NCBI RefSeq assembly: GCF_001975985.1
Contig: NZ_MTQF01000004.1
Span: 403,838 to 467,837, forward strand
Source of the DNA: [Flexibacter] sp. ATCC 35103
GTDB taxonomy: Bacteria; Bacteroidota; Bacteroidia; Flavobacteriales; Flavobacteriaceae
DNA: 64,000 bases
Direction of reading: 5' to 3'
Made by a program: the position numbers and the translations under genes. The notes beneath the pieces were generated by a model. That model was not told the DNA's origin and searched no databases. It was given only the letters and a program-made list of their open reading frames with translations. Shown piece by piece: positions 55,090-64,000 of this stretch; the stretch's first letter is position 1, and each line of letters opens with the position of its first letter.

Positions 55090-56322
55090 ATGAGTTTAAA
55101 AGATTTATTAGACAATAGTAAAGATAAAAGTCTTTCAGGCCAAAAATGGCACATGCTAAGACAATCTATAACAAAGCGTTTGCTGTCAGGAGGCAATGCA
55201 ACTATTGCCGAATTAAGTACTGAATTACAATCAAGTGTTCCAACCGTTACCAAAGCTGTCAACGAATTACTGACTGAAGGTTATGTAGTCGATATGGGAA
55301 AAATTACCAATAGCGGCGGACGAAGACCATCCTTATATAGTATCAACCCAACCTGTGCTTACTTTTTAGGTGTTGAGGTAGGAATAAGCAGCATGTCTAT
55401 TGGATTACAAAATATAAAAAATGAATTGGTTAGCGTAGAACTTGGAGCATCATTTATTTTAGAAAATACCCAGAAATCATTATTAAAATTCTGCGAACTC
55501 ATCAACTCATTTATAGAAGACAGCTCTGTAGATAAAAAACTTATTGTTGGGGTTTGCATTAACTTTTCAGGCCGAATCAATTCTATGGAAGGTTTTAGTT
55601 ATAACTATTTCTTTAGTGAAAACAGGCCTTTGAACGAGATCATATCAGAGCAATTAGATCTTCCTGTTCATCTGGAAAACGATACGCGCGCAATGGCTTT
55701 TGGCGAATATTGCGAAGGTGTTGTAGACGACGAACAAAATATAATATTTGTAAATTATAGCTGGGGAGTTGCTATTGGGATGATAACGGATGGAAAACTG
55801 TATTACGGAAAATCAGGTTACTCAGGAGAATTTGGACATAGTACTATTTTTAATAATGATATTATGTGCCAATGCGGAAAACTGGGTTGTCTCGAAACCG
55901 AAATTTCAGGTTGGTCCTTAATTAACCAGTTCAAAGAAGCTGTAAAAGAAGGTAAACAATCAAAAGTTGTACTTGACGAAACTTCTTCTGCATTACAGCA
56001 TAATGCCATTATTGCCGGCGCAGTAAATCTTGAAGACACCCTTTGTGTTGATCTTGTTACCCAGCAAAGCGAAAAAATGGGACGTTATTTATCTATTCTA
56101 TTAAATATCTTCAATCCTGATCTACTGGTAATTGGCGGAGATTTCGCACAATTAGGAGACTACGCATTACTACCCATTCAATCTGCATTAAAAAAATATT
56201 CATTAGGTTTAGTCAACCGCGACATGAAGCTAAAAAGGTCTGCTTTAGGCCGTCGTGCGGGCGTTATAGGCGCTTGTTGCGTGATCAAAGAGAAGATGTT
56301 ATTTCCTCTAATTAATAACTAA
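55090..56322 (+). CDS. ROK-family transcriptional regulator (NagC/NanR-like role)
   Basis: 410 residues. N-terminal winged helix-turn-helix (about 25-80: ATIAELSTELQSSVPTVTKA), then GGRRPSLYSINP, a standard ROK linker. The kinase-like part has the ROK zinc motif CQCGKLGCLE (Cys260 onward) and GYSGEFGHSTIF. As it has a DNA-binding domain, regulation rather than sugar phosphorylation is likely. It is upstream of, and co-directional with, the sialic acid genes. Confidence 0.85.
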   Translation: MSLKDLLDNSKDKSLSGQKWHMLRQSITKRLLSGGNATIAELSTELQSSVPTVTKAVNELLTEGYVVDMGKITNSGGRRPSLYSINPTCAYFLGVEVGISSMSIGLQNIKNELVSVELGASFILENTQKSLLKFCELINSFIEDSSVDKKLIVGVCINFSGRINSMEGFSYNYFFSENRPLNEIISEQLDLPVHLENDTRAMAFGEYCEGVVDDEQNIIFVNYSWGVAIGMITDGKLYYGKSGYSGEFGHSTIFNNDIMCQCGKLGCLETEISGWSLINQFKEAVKEGKQSKVVLDETSSALQHNAIIAGAVNLEDTLCVDLVTQQSEKMGRYLSILLNIFNPDLLVIGGDFAQLGDYALLPIQSALKKYSLGLVNRDMKLKRSALGRRAGVIGACCVIKEKMLFPLINN

Positions 56323-56342
56323 ATTTCACAACTACTTCTTTA

Positions 56343-56393
56343 TTATTAAAATATTTTAATAACTAATATTGTTATATTAAAATATTTTATATC
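56343..56393. promoter_or_regulatory. Tandem palindromic operators and promoter of the sialic acid operon
   Basis: TTATTAAAATATTTTAATAA is a perfect 20-bp palindrome at 56343-56362. A second copy centred 31 bp downstream (TAAAATATTTTA, 56378-56389) overlaps the spacer and -7 of a TTG-N18-TATCTTTA promoter (56369-56397). This fits repression by the adjacent ROK protein. Confidence 0.6.
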
Positions 56394-56707
56394 TTTACTT
56401 CGTAATAATAAATTAATTTATTCATAATAATTTCATAACATTTAAATTAATAGTGAATTTTCAATGTTAAAAGTTCTCTAATAGTATATTAAGTGTTTTA
56501 AAAAAAAGTATAAATCTAAAACTGATCTTTATTAATAGAATAGCTTTTTAATAACCCCGCATTTCAAAAAACAAAATAAATAAACCCAAGATGATAAAAG
56601 CATCTTAATAACATCAGAAAAATACAAGTTTTTTATATCAAGTAAAATTTAAAGATCAGCATAAATACAAATACAATCATCGCGTAAATAATAATTTTCA
56701 AACATAA

Positions 56708-56755
56708 AAAAGCCAGCTAATGCTTGCAACATCGCTGGCCGGTTCCTCCTGGAAC
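56708..56755. other. Two consecutive hairpins in the leader
   Basis: GCCAGC / GCTGGC at 56711-56738, with an A run before it (so terminator-like on the minus strand), then GTTCC / GGAAC around a TCCT loop. Function unknown; possible leader regulatory RNA. Confidence 0.35.
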
Positions 56756-56820
56756 AATGACTTGAAAATTAATAAACAGACCTTTAACAAAGTTATTATT
56801 AACCAAACCATTACAAAAGT

Positions 56821-59800
56821 ATGAAATTATTGCCTAAAAGTAAACCTAAAAATTGTAGGTTTACTCCTAAACACGGAAAAGTTATAAAATTGACGTCCAC
56901 GTTGCTTTTAGTTTTTACCATGCAACTCGCAACTGCAAAAACAGAAAAAAGCATTACACTTACAAACAAAAATGTAAACAGAGTTGATCCGGTTCAAAAG
57001 AAAGTGACCGGTACCGTTACAAATGAAAAAGGAGAAGCTTTACCTGGTGTAAATATTATTGCCAAAGGAACTACATTTAGCGCACAAACTGATTTTGACG
57101 GAAAATTTACGATCGAAGTACCTGATAATGCCACTACATTAGTTGTATCTTATATAGGTCTTCAGGAACAAGAAGTTGCAATTGGTACTGCGCCTCTTAC
57201 TATTGTTCTAAAAGAAATAGGACAACAAATGAATGAAGTAATTGTAGTAGGATATGGTTCTCAAAACCGAAGAACTTTAAGTACTGCAGTTTCTAAACTG
57301 GATAAAAAAGTATTAGAAAATGTACCTTATTCAAACGTAACACAATCATTGCAAGGAAACGTAACTGGTTTGGTCGTAAAAACTTCATCTGGTCAACCCG
57401 GAAAAGCTTCGAATATTTTAGTTCGTGGAGGTACTTCTATCGATAATCCGGCTGGTGCAACTCCTTTATATATAGTAGATGGTGTTATTCGTACTCAGAT
57501 CGATGATATCAACTCTCTTGATATTGCTTCACTTCAGGTTCTTAAAGATGCTGCAGCAACATCAATCTACGGAGCAAGAGCTTCTAATGGTGTAATTATC
57601 ATTACTACAAATACCGGAAAAGCTGGTAAAATGAAAGTTACCTACAATGTTTCGACTCAAAGCAGCACGATTGGTAAAAAATACGACTTTATGGGTGGCG
57701 GAGATTATATCAAATTTCAACGTCAGGGACTTTATAATGCTGCCGAAATTGCAGGACTTTCTACCACAACAGGTATTGCAAGATTGGGTCAGCTTACAGG
57801 TGCAACTCCTGCAGGTACGGGAAATAATCTTCAAAACAATACTCCGTTTGCTACCTTATTAAAATCTAATTTAACACCGGATTCAGTAGCACAATTACAA
57901 GCAAAAGGATGGCAGGAACTACAAGATCCGTTAAATCCTAACAGCACTATTATGTACAAAAGTACAGACTGGAACGATGTATTATTTCAAACTGCAATGA
58001 CCCAAAGTCATACATTAGGTTTTAGTGGAGGAAATGAAACCGGAGTTTTCGATCTAAGTTTAGGATATTTAAAAGGTGATGGTATTACCATATTTACAGG
58101 ATATCAAAGATTTACCAGTAAATTGAATGCTTCATTAAAAGTAGCAGACAACTTTACTATTAATGGCCGTATGTTATTTTCTAAAGCGAGCAATAATCAA
58201 GTGGTTGCCAATAGTGTTGTTTTCAACCGATATTTAGGAAACTCACCTACAACAAAATTATATTTAGAAGACGGAACATTAGCTCCGGGTCAAAATAACA
58301 TTAACGGAAATCCATTGTATCAAATGGGGAAAGTTAAGGGAATCAACGAAAATAATAAATTACAAATGAGCGTTGATGGTGAATTGAAACTTGCCAAAGA
58401 TTTTACCTTCACTCCATCTATGTCGCTTTATAGCGAAAACGAAAATGACAACACTTTTCAACAGGCATTTTTAAGCGGAAGCAGCGGTTTGGTAGACAAT
58501 ACGCGTACAGCAACACGATTAAGTAATCAAATTTCGCAAGTACAATATGAAGGAGTTTTTGCTTATAAAAAAGATTGGGAAAATATTGGTGATTTTGATG
58601 CTAAGTTAGGAGCTTCTAAATACGACAGAACCATAAAATCTTTTAACGCTTCAGGAAAAGGAAGCCCGTCAGATTTAGCACAGACTTTAGACTCATCTCC
58701 TATTCCGGTTTCGGTTTACAGCAACAATACTAAATTGGTTTTAAACAGTGTTTTTGGCCGTTTAAACTACGATTACAAAAACCGATATTTTGCAACAGCA
58801 TCTTTCCGTTATGATGGTTCATCAAGTTTAGGACCTGATAACAGATACGGTTTCTTTCCGGGAATTTCGGCAGGATGGAATATGCAGGAAGAAAAATTCT
58901 GGGAAGCTGCAATGCCAAAATTTGTTTCTTCGCTTAAACTTCGTGGAAGTTATGGTGTAAATGGTAACTTAGGAACATTAGGCGATTTCCAGGCTGGCGG
59001 ATTATATTCAGGTTCAACAAACAGTATCGCAAATAGTTACAACGGACAATCAGCAATTATAAACTCACAAATTGCAAATCCGGGTTTAAAATGGGAACAA
59101 TCTGAAACCGTAAATGGTGGTTTCGATTTAGGTTTCAATGAAGATAAAATCAGAATTATTGGAGATTTCTATAACAAGTTAACATCTGATTTATTAACGA
59201 ACTTAACGCTTCCTTCTAATAGTGGATTCTCTACAGTTTTAACCAATCTTGGAGGATTAAGAAGTAAAGGTTTCGAATTAGAAATTCAAGCAAATGTTTA
59301 CAACCAAAACGACTGGAAAATTAATGTTGGAGCAAACGTTTCTCACAATACCAACACGATTGAAAAACTTCCATCAAACGGAAATTTAAACAACAGAATT
59401 GGCGGAACTGAGATTTTCGATCAAAATAGTGGTACATACCAATATGTTGGAGGCTTACAGGAAGGACAAAAAATTGGAAATTTCTACGCACACAAACAAT
59501 TATATATTCTTTCGACTCAGGCAGAAGCAGATGCTTATAACTTAAAAGTGCATGATACTTATGTAACTAAAACAGCTGCCGGAGGTGGTAATCCTGAAGG
59601 TAAAAAATTCGCCGGAGATGCCGTATTTGAAGATACTGACAACAATGGTGTAATCGACAGCAGAGACAGAAAATACATGGGTAATATGTTCCCAACATTT
59701 GTAGGAGGTTTTAATTTTGATGCTGCTTACAAAGGATTTTCTTTAACGGTAAGAACAGATTACTCTTTAGGCGCTACAATTTACAACGAAGCAAGAGCAC

Positions 59801-60255
59801 GTTTCTTAGGTCAGTTTCAGGGTAACTACGGATTATTGGCAGAAAGCGGACAATCATGGCAAAAAGAAGGTGACATTACAGATGTACCTCGTTACCGTTG
59901 GGCAGATCAAACGAACCAAAATAACTTATTTAGATCAGAAGCTAGTGGAGCTGCTTACAACACCAATATGTTTCAGGGAAACAGCCGTTACTACGAAAGT
60001 GGAGATTACTTGTGTATTAGAGAAATTACCTTTAGTTATAATTTCCCAAAAGAATGGGTTGAGAGAGCGAAGTTAGCCTCACTTCGTATGTATATAACAG
60101 GAAGTAACTTATATTACTTTACTAAATACAGCGGATTAAGCCCTGAAGTACAAGGTATCGACGGAGGATCTAGTTTAGGATTGTCTGCAGCAGGTTCAAC
60201 AGGAACCTATCCAGTTCCAAGAAATATTATCCTTGGTTTAAACATCAGTTTGTAA
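56821..60255 (+). CDS. SusC-family TonB-dependent outer membrane transporter
   Basis: 1144 residues. N-terminal signal region (LTSTLLLVFTMQLATA), then carboxypeptidase-regulatory-like domain (VTGTVTNEKGEALPGVNIIA) and plug domain starting at NEVIVVGYGSQNRRTLSTAV, followed by ARASNGVIIITTNTGKAG. The barrel ends in NIILGLNISL. The SusD gene follows after 17 bp. The pair would import sialic acid or sialylated glycans, judged by downstream genes. Confidence 0.92.
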   Translation: MKLLPKSKPKNCRFTPKHGKVIKLTSTLLLVFTMQLATAKTEKSITLTNKNVNRVDPVQKKVTGTVTNEKGEALPGVNIIAKGTTFSAQTDFDGKFTIEVPDNATTLVVSYIGLQEQEVAIGTAPLTIVLKEIGQQMNEVIVVGYGSQNRRTLSTAVSKLDKKVLENVPYSNVTQSLQGNVTGLVVKTSSGQPGKASNILVRGGTSIDNPAGATPLYIVDGVIRTQIDDINSLDIASLQVLKDAAATSIYGARASNGVIIITTNTGKAGKMKVTYNVSTQSSTIGKKYDFMGGGDYIKFQRQGLYNAAEIAGLSTTTGIARLGQLTGATPAGTGNNLQNNTPFATLLKSNLTPDSVAQLQAKGWQELQDPLNPNSTIMYKSTDWNDVLFQTAMTQSHTLGFSGGNETGVFDLSLGYLKGDGITIFTGYQRFTSKLNASLKVADNFTINGRMLFSKASNNQVVANSVVFNRYLGNSPTTKLYLEDGTLAPGQNNINGNPLYQMGKVKGINENNKLQMSVDGELKLAKDFTFTPSMSLYSENENDNTFQQAFLSGSSGLVDNTRTATRLSNQISQVQYEGVFAYKKDWENIGDFDAKLGASKYDRTIKSFNASGKGSPSDLAQTLDSSPIPVSVYSNNTKLVLNSVFGRLNYDYKNRYFATASFRYDGSSSLGPDNRYGFFPGISAGWNMQEEKFWEAAMPKFVSSLKLRGSYGVNGNLGTLGDFQAGGLYSGSTNSIANSYNGQSAIINSQIANPGLKWEQSETVNGGFDLGFNEDKIRIIGDFYNKLTSDLLTNLTLPSNSGFSTVLTNLGGLRSKGFELEIQANVYNQNDWKINVGANVSHNTNTIEKLPSNGNLNNRIGGTEIFDQNSGTYQYVGGLQEGQKIGNFYAHKQLYILSTQAEADAYNLKVHDTYVTKTAAGGGNPEGKKFAGDAVFEDTDNNGVIDSRDRKYMGNMFPTFVGGFNFDAAYKGFSLTVRTDYSLGATIYNEARARFLGQFQGNYGLLAESGQSWQKEGDITDVPRYRWADQTNQNNLFRSEASGAAYNTNMFQGNSRYYESGDYLCIREITFSYNFPKEWVERAKLASLRMYITGSNLYYFTKYSGLSPEVQGIDGGSSLGLSAAGSTGTYPVPRNIILGLNISL

Positions 60256-60272
60256 ATTTTAATACTAAAATC

Positions 60273-61733
60273 ATGAAAAAGAAATTTCTTCTCTATACAC
60301 TACTTTTTACTAGTCTCGCTATATTCAATTCCTGTCAGGACGAATTAGAACTAACCTCTGATAGTGTCATCACATCTGATAGTTTTTGGAAAACTGAAGA
60401 TGATGCCAAAGCTGGCGTAAACGGAATGTATGTAAACTTTAGAATTCAGACACAACAAAATTATTACTTGTTGGGCGGAGCCAGAAGTGCCGAAATAACG
60501 GCTGGTGTTCAATCACCATTAACGTTAGCTAATTATTATAATAACCTGCTTACGCCACAGAATATCGACGTAGACTGGGCTGGATTATATACCGTAATAC
60601 ATTCTGCAAACTTAGTTTTAAAATATGTGCCGCAAATTACCTTTAGTCCAACAACGGTAAACGAACAAAAACGATATATGGCACAAGCGTATTCTATGCG
60701 TGCTTTATGTTATTTTATCATGGCACGTTCTTGGGGAGGTGTTCCAATTGTTACAGATCCTACAGAAAATGCCAATCAGTCACAATACATAATTCCGCGT
60801 AATACGATCGAAGAAACATTTGCTTTCATCAAAAAAGATATTGATGCTGCAATTGCAAACTTTCCGGATGCATCAAATAATAAAACGCAATTATCACTTC
60901 CTTCAATTTATGCTTTAAAAGCCGATGTAAATTTATGGACAGCAAAACAATTAGGCGGAGGAACAACAGATTTAAATACTGCTTTGACTGCTATTGATGC
61001 AATAGGAACTCCAACTTTATTACCTAACTTTAAAGATGTTTTTGCTTATGACAAAAAAGCAAATGCTGAGGTAGTTTTTGCCGTACGTTATTCTCTTGCT
61101 GATTTACCATCGAATTTAGCAGACAACTGGAATCAGTTTATGTTTGTGGGACCAAGTGATTTTGCACCATTAACCTCTGCAACCGCAACTGCAACTTTTG
61201 GAACATTAGGAACAGGTGCTGGTAATGCCGGAATCTCAAGAGTTCAGCCTGATATTACACGATTTAACTTTGCAACTACAGATAGCAGAAAAGCAGCTAC
61301 TTATTTAACTTTATACAACGGAGCAGTTCCTGTAGTTACAGGTTTAGTAAAATATAACGGAACTGTAGACGGAACATTAAGACGCTTTGTAAGTGACATT
61401 ATCATTTACCGTTGGGCAGATATTTTATTGATGAAAGCAGAAATTAAAAATGCTTTAGGACAAGATCCAAGTACAGAAATGAACCTTGTAATGAAAAGAG
61501 CAGATCCTTCGGCTTCGTTCATCAATGATTCTCCTGCAAACAATGATAATGTGATTTTGAATGAACGATTAAAAGAATTGGCTTTTGAAGGAAAAGCGTG
61601 GTGGGATTTAGTTCGTTTTAATAAAACAAGTTTAGTTCCGTCAATGACAGCGAGCAAAGAAGTTTTGTTTCCGATTTCTCAAAACACGATCAACTTTAAT
61701 CCAAAAATTGTTCAAAATCCGCTTAGCAAATAA
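60273..61733 (+). CDS. SusD/RagB-family glycan-binding lipoprotein
   Basis: 486 residues. Lipobox IFNSCQDE (Cys21). RagB/SusD marks: MAQAYSMRALCYFIMARSWG GVP region and, near the end, NERLKELAFEGKAWWDLVRF. It forms the lid on the SusC channel at the outer membrane surface. Confidence 0.92.
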   Translation: MKKKFLLYTLLFTSLAIFNSCQDELELTSDSVITSDSFWKTEDDAKAGVNGMYVNFRIQTQQNYYLLGGARSAEITAGVQSPLTLANYYNNLLTPQNIDVDWAGLYTVIHSANLVLKYVPQITFSPTTVNEQKRYMAQAYSMRALCYFIMARSWGGVPIVTDPTENANQSQYIIPRNTIEETFAFIKKDIDAAIANFPDASNNKTQLSLPSIYALKADVNLWTAKQLGGGTTDLNTALTAIDAIGTPTLLPNFKDVFAYDKKANAEVVFAVRYSLADLPSNLADNWNQFMFVGPSDFAPLTSATATATFGTLGTGAGNAGISRVQPDITRFNFATTDSRKAATYLTLYNGAVPVVTGLVKYNGTVDGTLRRFVSDIIIYRWADILLMKAEIKNALGQDPSTEMNLVMKRADPSASFINDSPANNDNVILNERLKELAFEGKAWWDLVRFNKTSLVPSMTASKEVLFPISQNTINFNPKIVQNPLSK

Positions 61734-61757
61734 GTTTAAAATTATAGTTTAAAATTA

Positions 61758-61784
61758 GGCTGAGAATCTAAAAATTCTCAGTCT
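61758..61784 (+). other. Stem-loop between susD and the lyase gene
   Basis: AGGCTGAGAAT / ATTCTCAGTCT with one mismatch-like position; the following T run is weak, so it may lower downstream expression or stabilise the susCD transcript. Confidence 0.5.
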
Positions 61785-61823
61785 AATTTAACAAAATACA
61801 CAAAACAACAAAAAAACATACTC

Positions 61824-62744
61824 ATGAAAATTGAACATTTACAAGGTCTTATTTCTGCTCCCTTTACTCCTTTTGACAGCAACGGAAAATTAGATGTAAG
61901 CTTGATTGCCCCTTATTATACATTTCTAAAAAGAAACGGAATTACCGGAGCTTTTATTAACGGATCAACTGGCGAAGGAGTTTCTATTACCTTAGAAGAG
62001 AAAAAAGCCGTAGCACAAGCCTGGGCAGATTGTTCGAACCACGATGCCGATTTTAAAGTAATGGTTTTCCTTGGCGGAACTTGCCTTTCAGATTGTATCG
62101 ATTTGGCTCAACATGCTTACGAAATTGGTTTATACGCTGTTTCACTAACCGGAGCTTTTTACTTCAAACCAAATAATGTTGATACACTTGCCGAAATCTG
62201 TATTAAAGTGGGAGAAAGCGTTCCAAATATGCCGTTTTATTACTACCACATTCCGGTGTTAACAGGGGTAAACGTTGCCATGTATGATTTAGTGAGAGCA
62301 TTAGACGGAAAACTTCCAAATTTTGCCGGAGTGAAATATACACACGAAGATTTTATGGATTTTCAAAGTTGTATGAGCTACGAAAATGGAAAATTTGATA
62401 TGCTTTGGGGACGTGACGAAAACATGTTATCAGCCTTAGTTCTTGGTGCGAAAGGTGCTGTAGGAAGTACGTTTAACTATGCTGCTCCATTATATTATGA
62501 TTTAATTGATGCTTTCAATAATAATGATTTGGTAAAAGCGCGTCAGCTTCAGCAAAAATCAATTGATATGATTCGTTTCTTAGGTAAATACGGCGGAATC
62601 TCTGTTGGAAAAGCGTATATGAAATTGGTCGGTCATGATTTAGGAGAATTTAGATTACCGGTTAAAAACATGAGCGCAGAGCAATTTGAATTATTCAAAA
62701 AAGATGTCGCAGGTTTAGATTTCGATACTTTTAAATCCAAATAA
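61824..62744 (+). CDS. nanA: N-acetylneuraminate lyase
   Basis: 306 residues, dihydrodipicolinate-synthase superfamily. GAFINGSTGEGVSITLEE is the substrate loop, YYYHIPVLTGV carries the catalytic tyrosine, and GVKYTHEDFMDFQ contains the Schiff-base Lys171. It splits N-acetylneuraminate into N-acetylmannosamine and pyruvate. Same direction as susCD. Confidence 0.9.
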   Translation: MKIEHLQGLISAPFTPFDSNGKLDVSLIAPYYTFLKRNGITGAFINGSTGEGVSITLEEKKAVAQAWADCSNHDADFKVMVFLGGTCLSDCIDLAQHAYEIGLYAVSLTGAFYFKPNNVDTLAEICIKVGESVPNMPFYYYHIPVLTGVNVAMYDLVRALDGKLPNFAGVKYTHEDFMDFQSCMSYENGKFDMLWGRDENMLSALVLGAKGAVGSTFNYAAPLYYDLIDAFNNNDLVKARQLQQKSIDMIRFLGKYGGISVGKAYMKLVGHDLGEFRLPVKNMSAEQFELFKKDVAGLDFDTFKSK

Positions 62745-62773
62745 ATCCGTTCGTTTTCTCTAAAACAAACCCT

Positions 62774-63934
62774 ATGAATACGTCTTTTTCTTCCTTAATC
62801 CTTACTATTTTAATTATGTCTACAACAGTTGGTTTTTCGCAAAAAACAAAGATTACAAATGTCGAATGGAAAAAAGCAGCACAATTGCAAAATACTGACG
62901 GAAGTCTTTCTTTAGGCTTTGCAGGTCCAATAAACGGAATTAGCAATAATGTTTTGATTGTTGCCGGAGGAGCTAATTTTCCCGATAAAATGCCTTGGGA
63001 AGGAGGAAAAAAACATTATTCGAATGAAATTCATGTTTTAGAAAAAGCAGCCGACGATTTTAATTGGAACACAAAAGCAATACATACATTACCGGAACCA
63101 ATCGCATATCCCGGAAATGTAACCACAAATTCAGGAATCGTTTACGTAGGCGGAGAAAATGAAAACGGACTTTCGAATAAAGCTTATCTCTTAAATTGGA
63201 ATGCTGATAAAAATGAAATCGAAACAAAATCATTACCCGATTTCCCAATAGCGATTACCAATATTGCACTTACACATTTAGATAATATAGTGTATGCTAT
63301 TGGCGGAGACGAAGCAAAACAATCATCAGATTTAGTTTTTAGTCTTGATTTGAATGCCGAAAAACCAGAATGGAAATTGTTGACGAAATTGCCTTTCGCT
63401 TTAGCGAATTCAGTTTCGATAATTCAAAATGAAAAGATTTATGTTATTGGAGGAAGAACTAAAACGTCAACAGCAATTAGCGATTTGCACAACACAACTT
63501 TAGCTTTCGATCTAAAAAAACAAACCTGGGAAACCAAAGCCAATATCTCTGACGGAAAACAAACTACCAACTTTTCTGCCGGCGCCGGAATTGCCATTGG
63601 TACTGAATATATTTTAATTCTGGGTGGAGATAACGGCACTACTTTTCATAAAATCGAAACCTATATATCTCAAATTGCAAGCGCTACTTCTGAAGAAGAA
63701 AAAGCAAAACTTATCGCCGAAAAAAACATATTAAATACAACACACAAAGGTTTTTACAACGAAATTTTACTATACAACACACACACCAATAAATGGTCAA
63801 AAATTGGCGAATTGCCTTTTCTTGCTCATGTTACAACAACCGCAACGATTTGGAATGATAAAATCGTTTTATCGAATGGAGAAATAAAACCCGGAATCCG
63901 TACTCCTGACGTAATGTTGGGAACTATTAAATAA
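62774..63934 (+). CDS. nanM: Cyclically permuted mutarotase, N-acetylneuraminate epimerase-like (kelch propeller)
   Basis: 386 residues with a signal peptide (SLILTILIMSTTVGFSQ). Kelch repeats are seen (YAIGGDEAKQSSDLVF, EKIYVIGGRTKTSTAISDLH, ILILGGDNGTTFHKIE), and the order of blades fits the cyclically permuted mutarotase family. It interconverts alpha and beta anomers of sialic acid in the periplasm. Symbol given by family and neighbour nanA. Confidence 0.8.
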   Translation: MNTSFSSLILTILIMSTTVGFSQKTKITNVEWKKAAQLQNTDGSLSLGFAGPINGISNNVLIVAGGANFPDKMPWEGGKKHYSNEIHVLEKAADDFNWNTKAIHTLPEPIAYPGNVTTNSGIVYVGGENENGLSNKAYLLNWNADKNEIETKSLPDFPIAITNIALTHLDNIVYAIGGDEAKQSSDLVFSLDLNAEKPEWKLLTKLPFALANSVSIIQNEKIYVIGGRTKTSTAISDLHNTTLAFDLKKQTWETKANISDGKQTTNFSAGAGIAIGTEYILILGGDNGTTFHKIETYISQIASATSEEEKAKLIAEKNILNTTHKGFYNEILLYNTHTNKWSKIGELPFLAHVTTTATIWNDKIVLSNGEIKPGIRTPDVMLGTIK

Positions 63935-63952
63935 TTAATTCAACCGTTTACT

Positions 63953-63985
63953 AAACCTGACAGGTTTTAAAAACCTGTCAGGTTT
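63953..63985. repeat. Palindromic repeat, possible terminator
   Basis: AAACCTGACAGGTTT / AAACCTGTCAGGTTT around a short TAA-type loop. The half AACCTGTCAGGTT looks like an interspersed Bacteroidetes palindrome. Confidence 0.6.
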
Positions 63986-64000
63986 AACAAAAATCAAAAT

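Larger units (their letters stand above)
56323..56820 (+). other. Long leader/intergenic region upstream of the SusC gene
   Basis: About 500 bases without a gene. From left: two palindromes, a promoter (TTG 56369-56371, TATCTTTA 56390-56397), an AT-rich leader, and two consecutive hairpins at about 56708-56755 before the SusC start. Confidence 0.5.

Overview
The window is chromosomal DNA of a Flavobacterium-like member of the Bacteroidetes. It is AT-rich, its promoters have the Bacteroidetes -7 element TAnnTTTG, its tmRNA tag is GENNYALAA, and it carries a SusC/SusD pair and TonB-dependent receptors. I assign it to a genus only by this style and not by any database match.

Layout. Bases 1-20350 are core and housekeeping genes: the end of a Crp-family regulator, a DUF4406-like protein, a MazG-like pyrophosphohydrolase, an ECF sigma locus, a Kup potassium transporter, an RsmB-like rRNA methyltransferase, MenE, a CPBP protease, an ArsC-like protein, a TonB-dependent receptor, fumarase C, an alanine dehydrogenase/PNT-type enzyme and a serine hydrolase. 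The tmRNA gene ssrA (20417-20810) marks the edge of an accessory block. Bases 20902-49301 form a contractile phage-tail-like particle locus (an R-type tailocin or injection system): sheath, tube, spike, PAAR-like tip, hub, gp25-, J- and I-like baseplate proteins, three fibers with a common N-terminus, a collar/FN3 fiber, an M15 endolysin, a holin and a LexA-type repressor. No capsid, portal, terminase, integrase or replication gene is visible. Bases 49698-54618 are a type I-like export operon (TolC, HlyD, ABC). Bases 55090-63934 are a probable sialic acid utilisation locus: ROK regulator, SusC, SusD, N-acetylneuraminate lyase and a kelch-type mutarotase.

Most notable: seven promoters spread over the tail locus, on both strands, carry the same box (consensus TTACTGAAACTACTGA) starting 54-56 bp upstream of a -7 element. 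The locus also encodes an S24-type self-cleaving repressor with repeated ATATGTTG operators over one of these promoters. Downstream of that same promoter is a 59-residue helix-turn-helix protein that is easy to miss. This suggests a two-step switch: DNA damage removes the repressor, the first operon makes a small activator, and the activator turns on the box promoters for fibers, spike, sheath/tube, lysis, baseplate and a 990-residue divergent protein. The particle has a PAAR-like tip followed by an HExxH protein and a lipoprotein, which looks like an effector and its possible partner. A second putative cargo protein shares a short module with that effector. No conventional tape measure gene was found.
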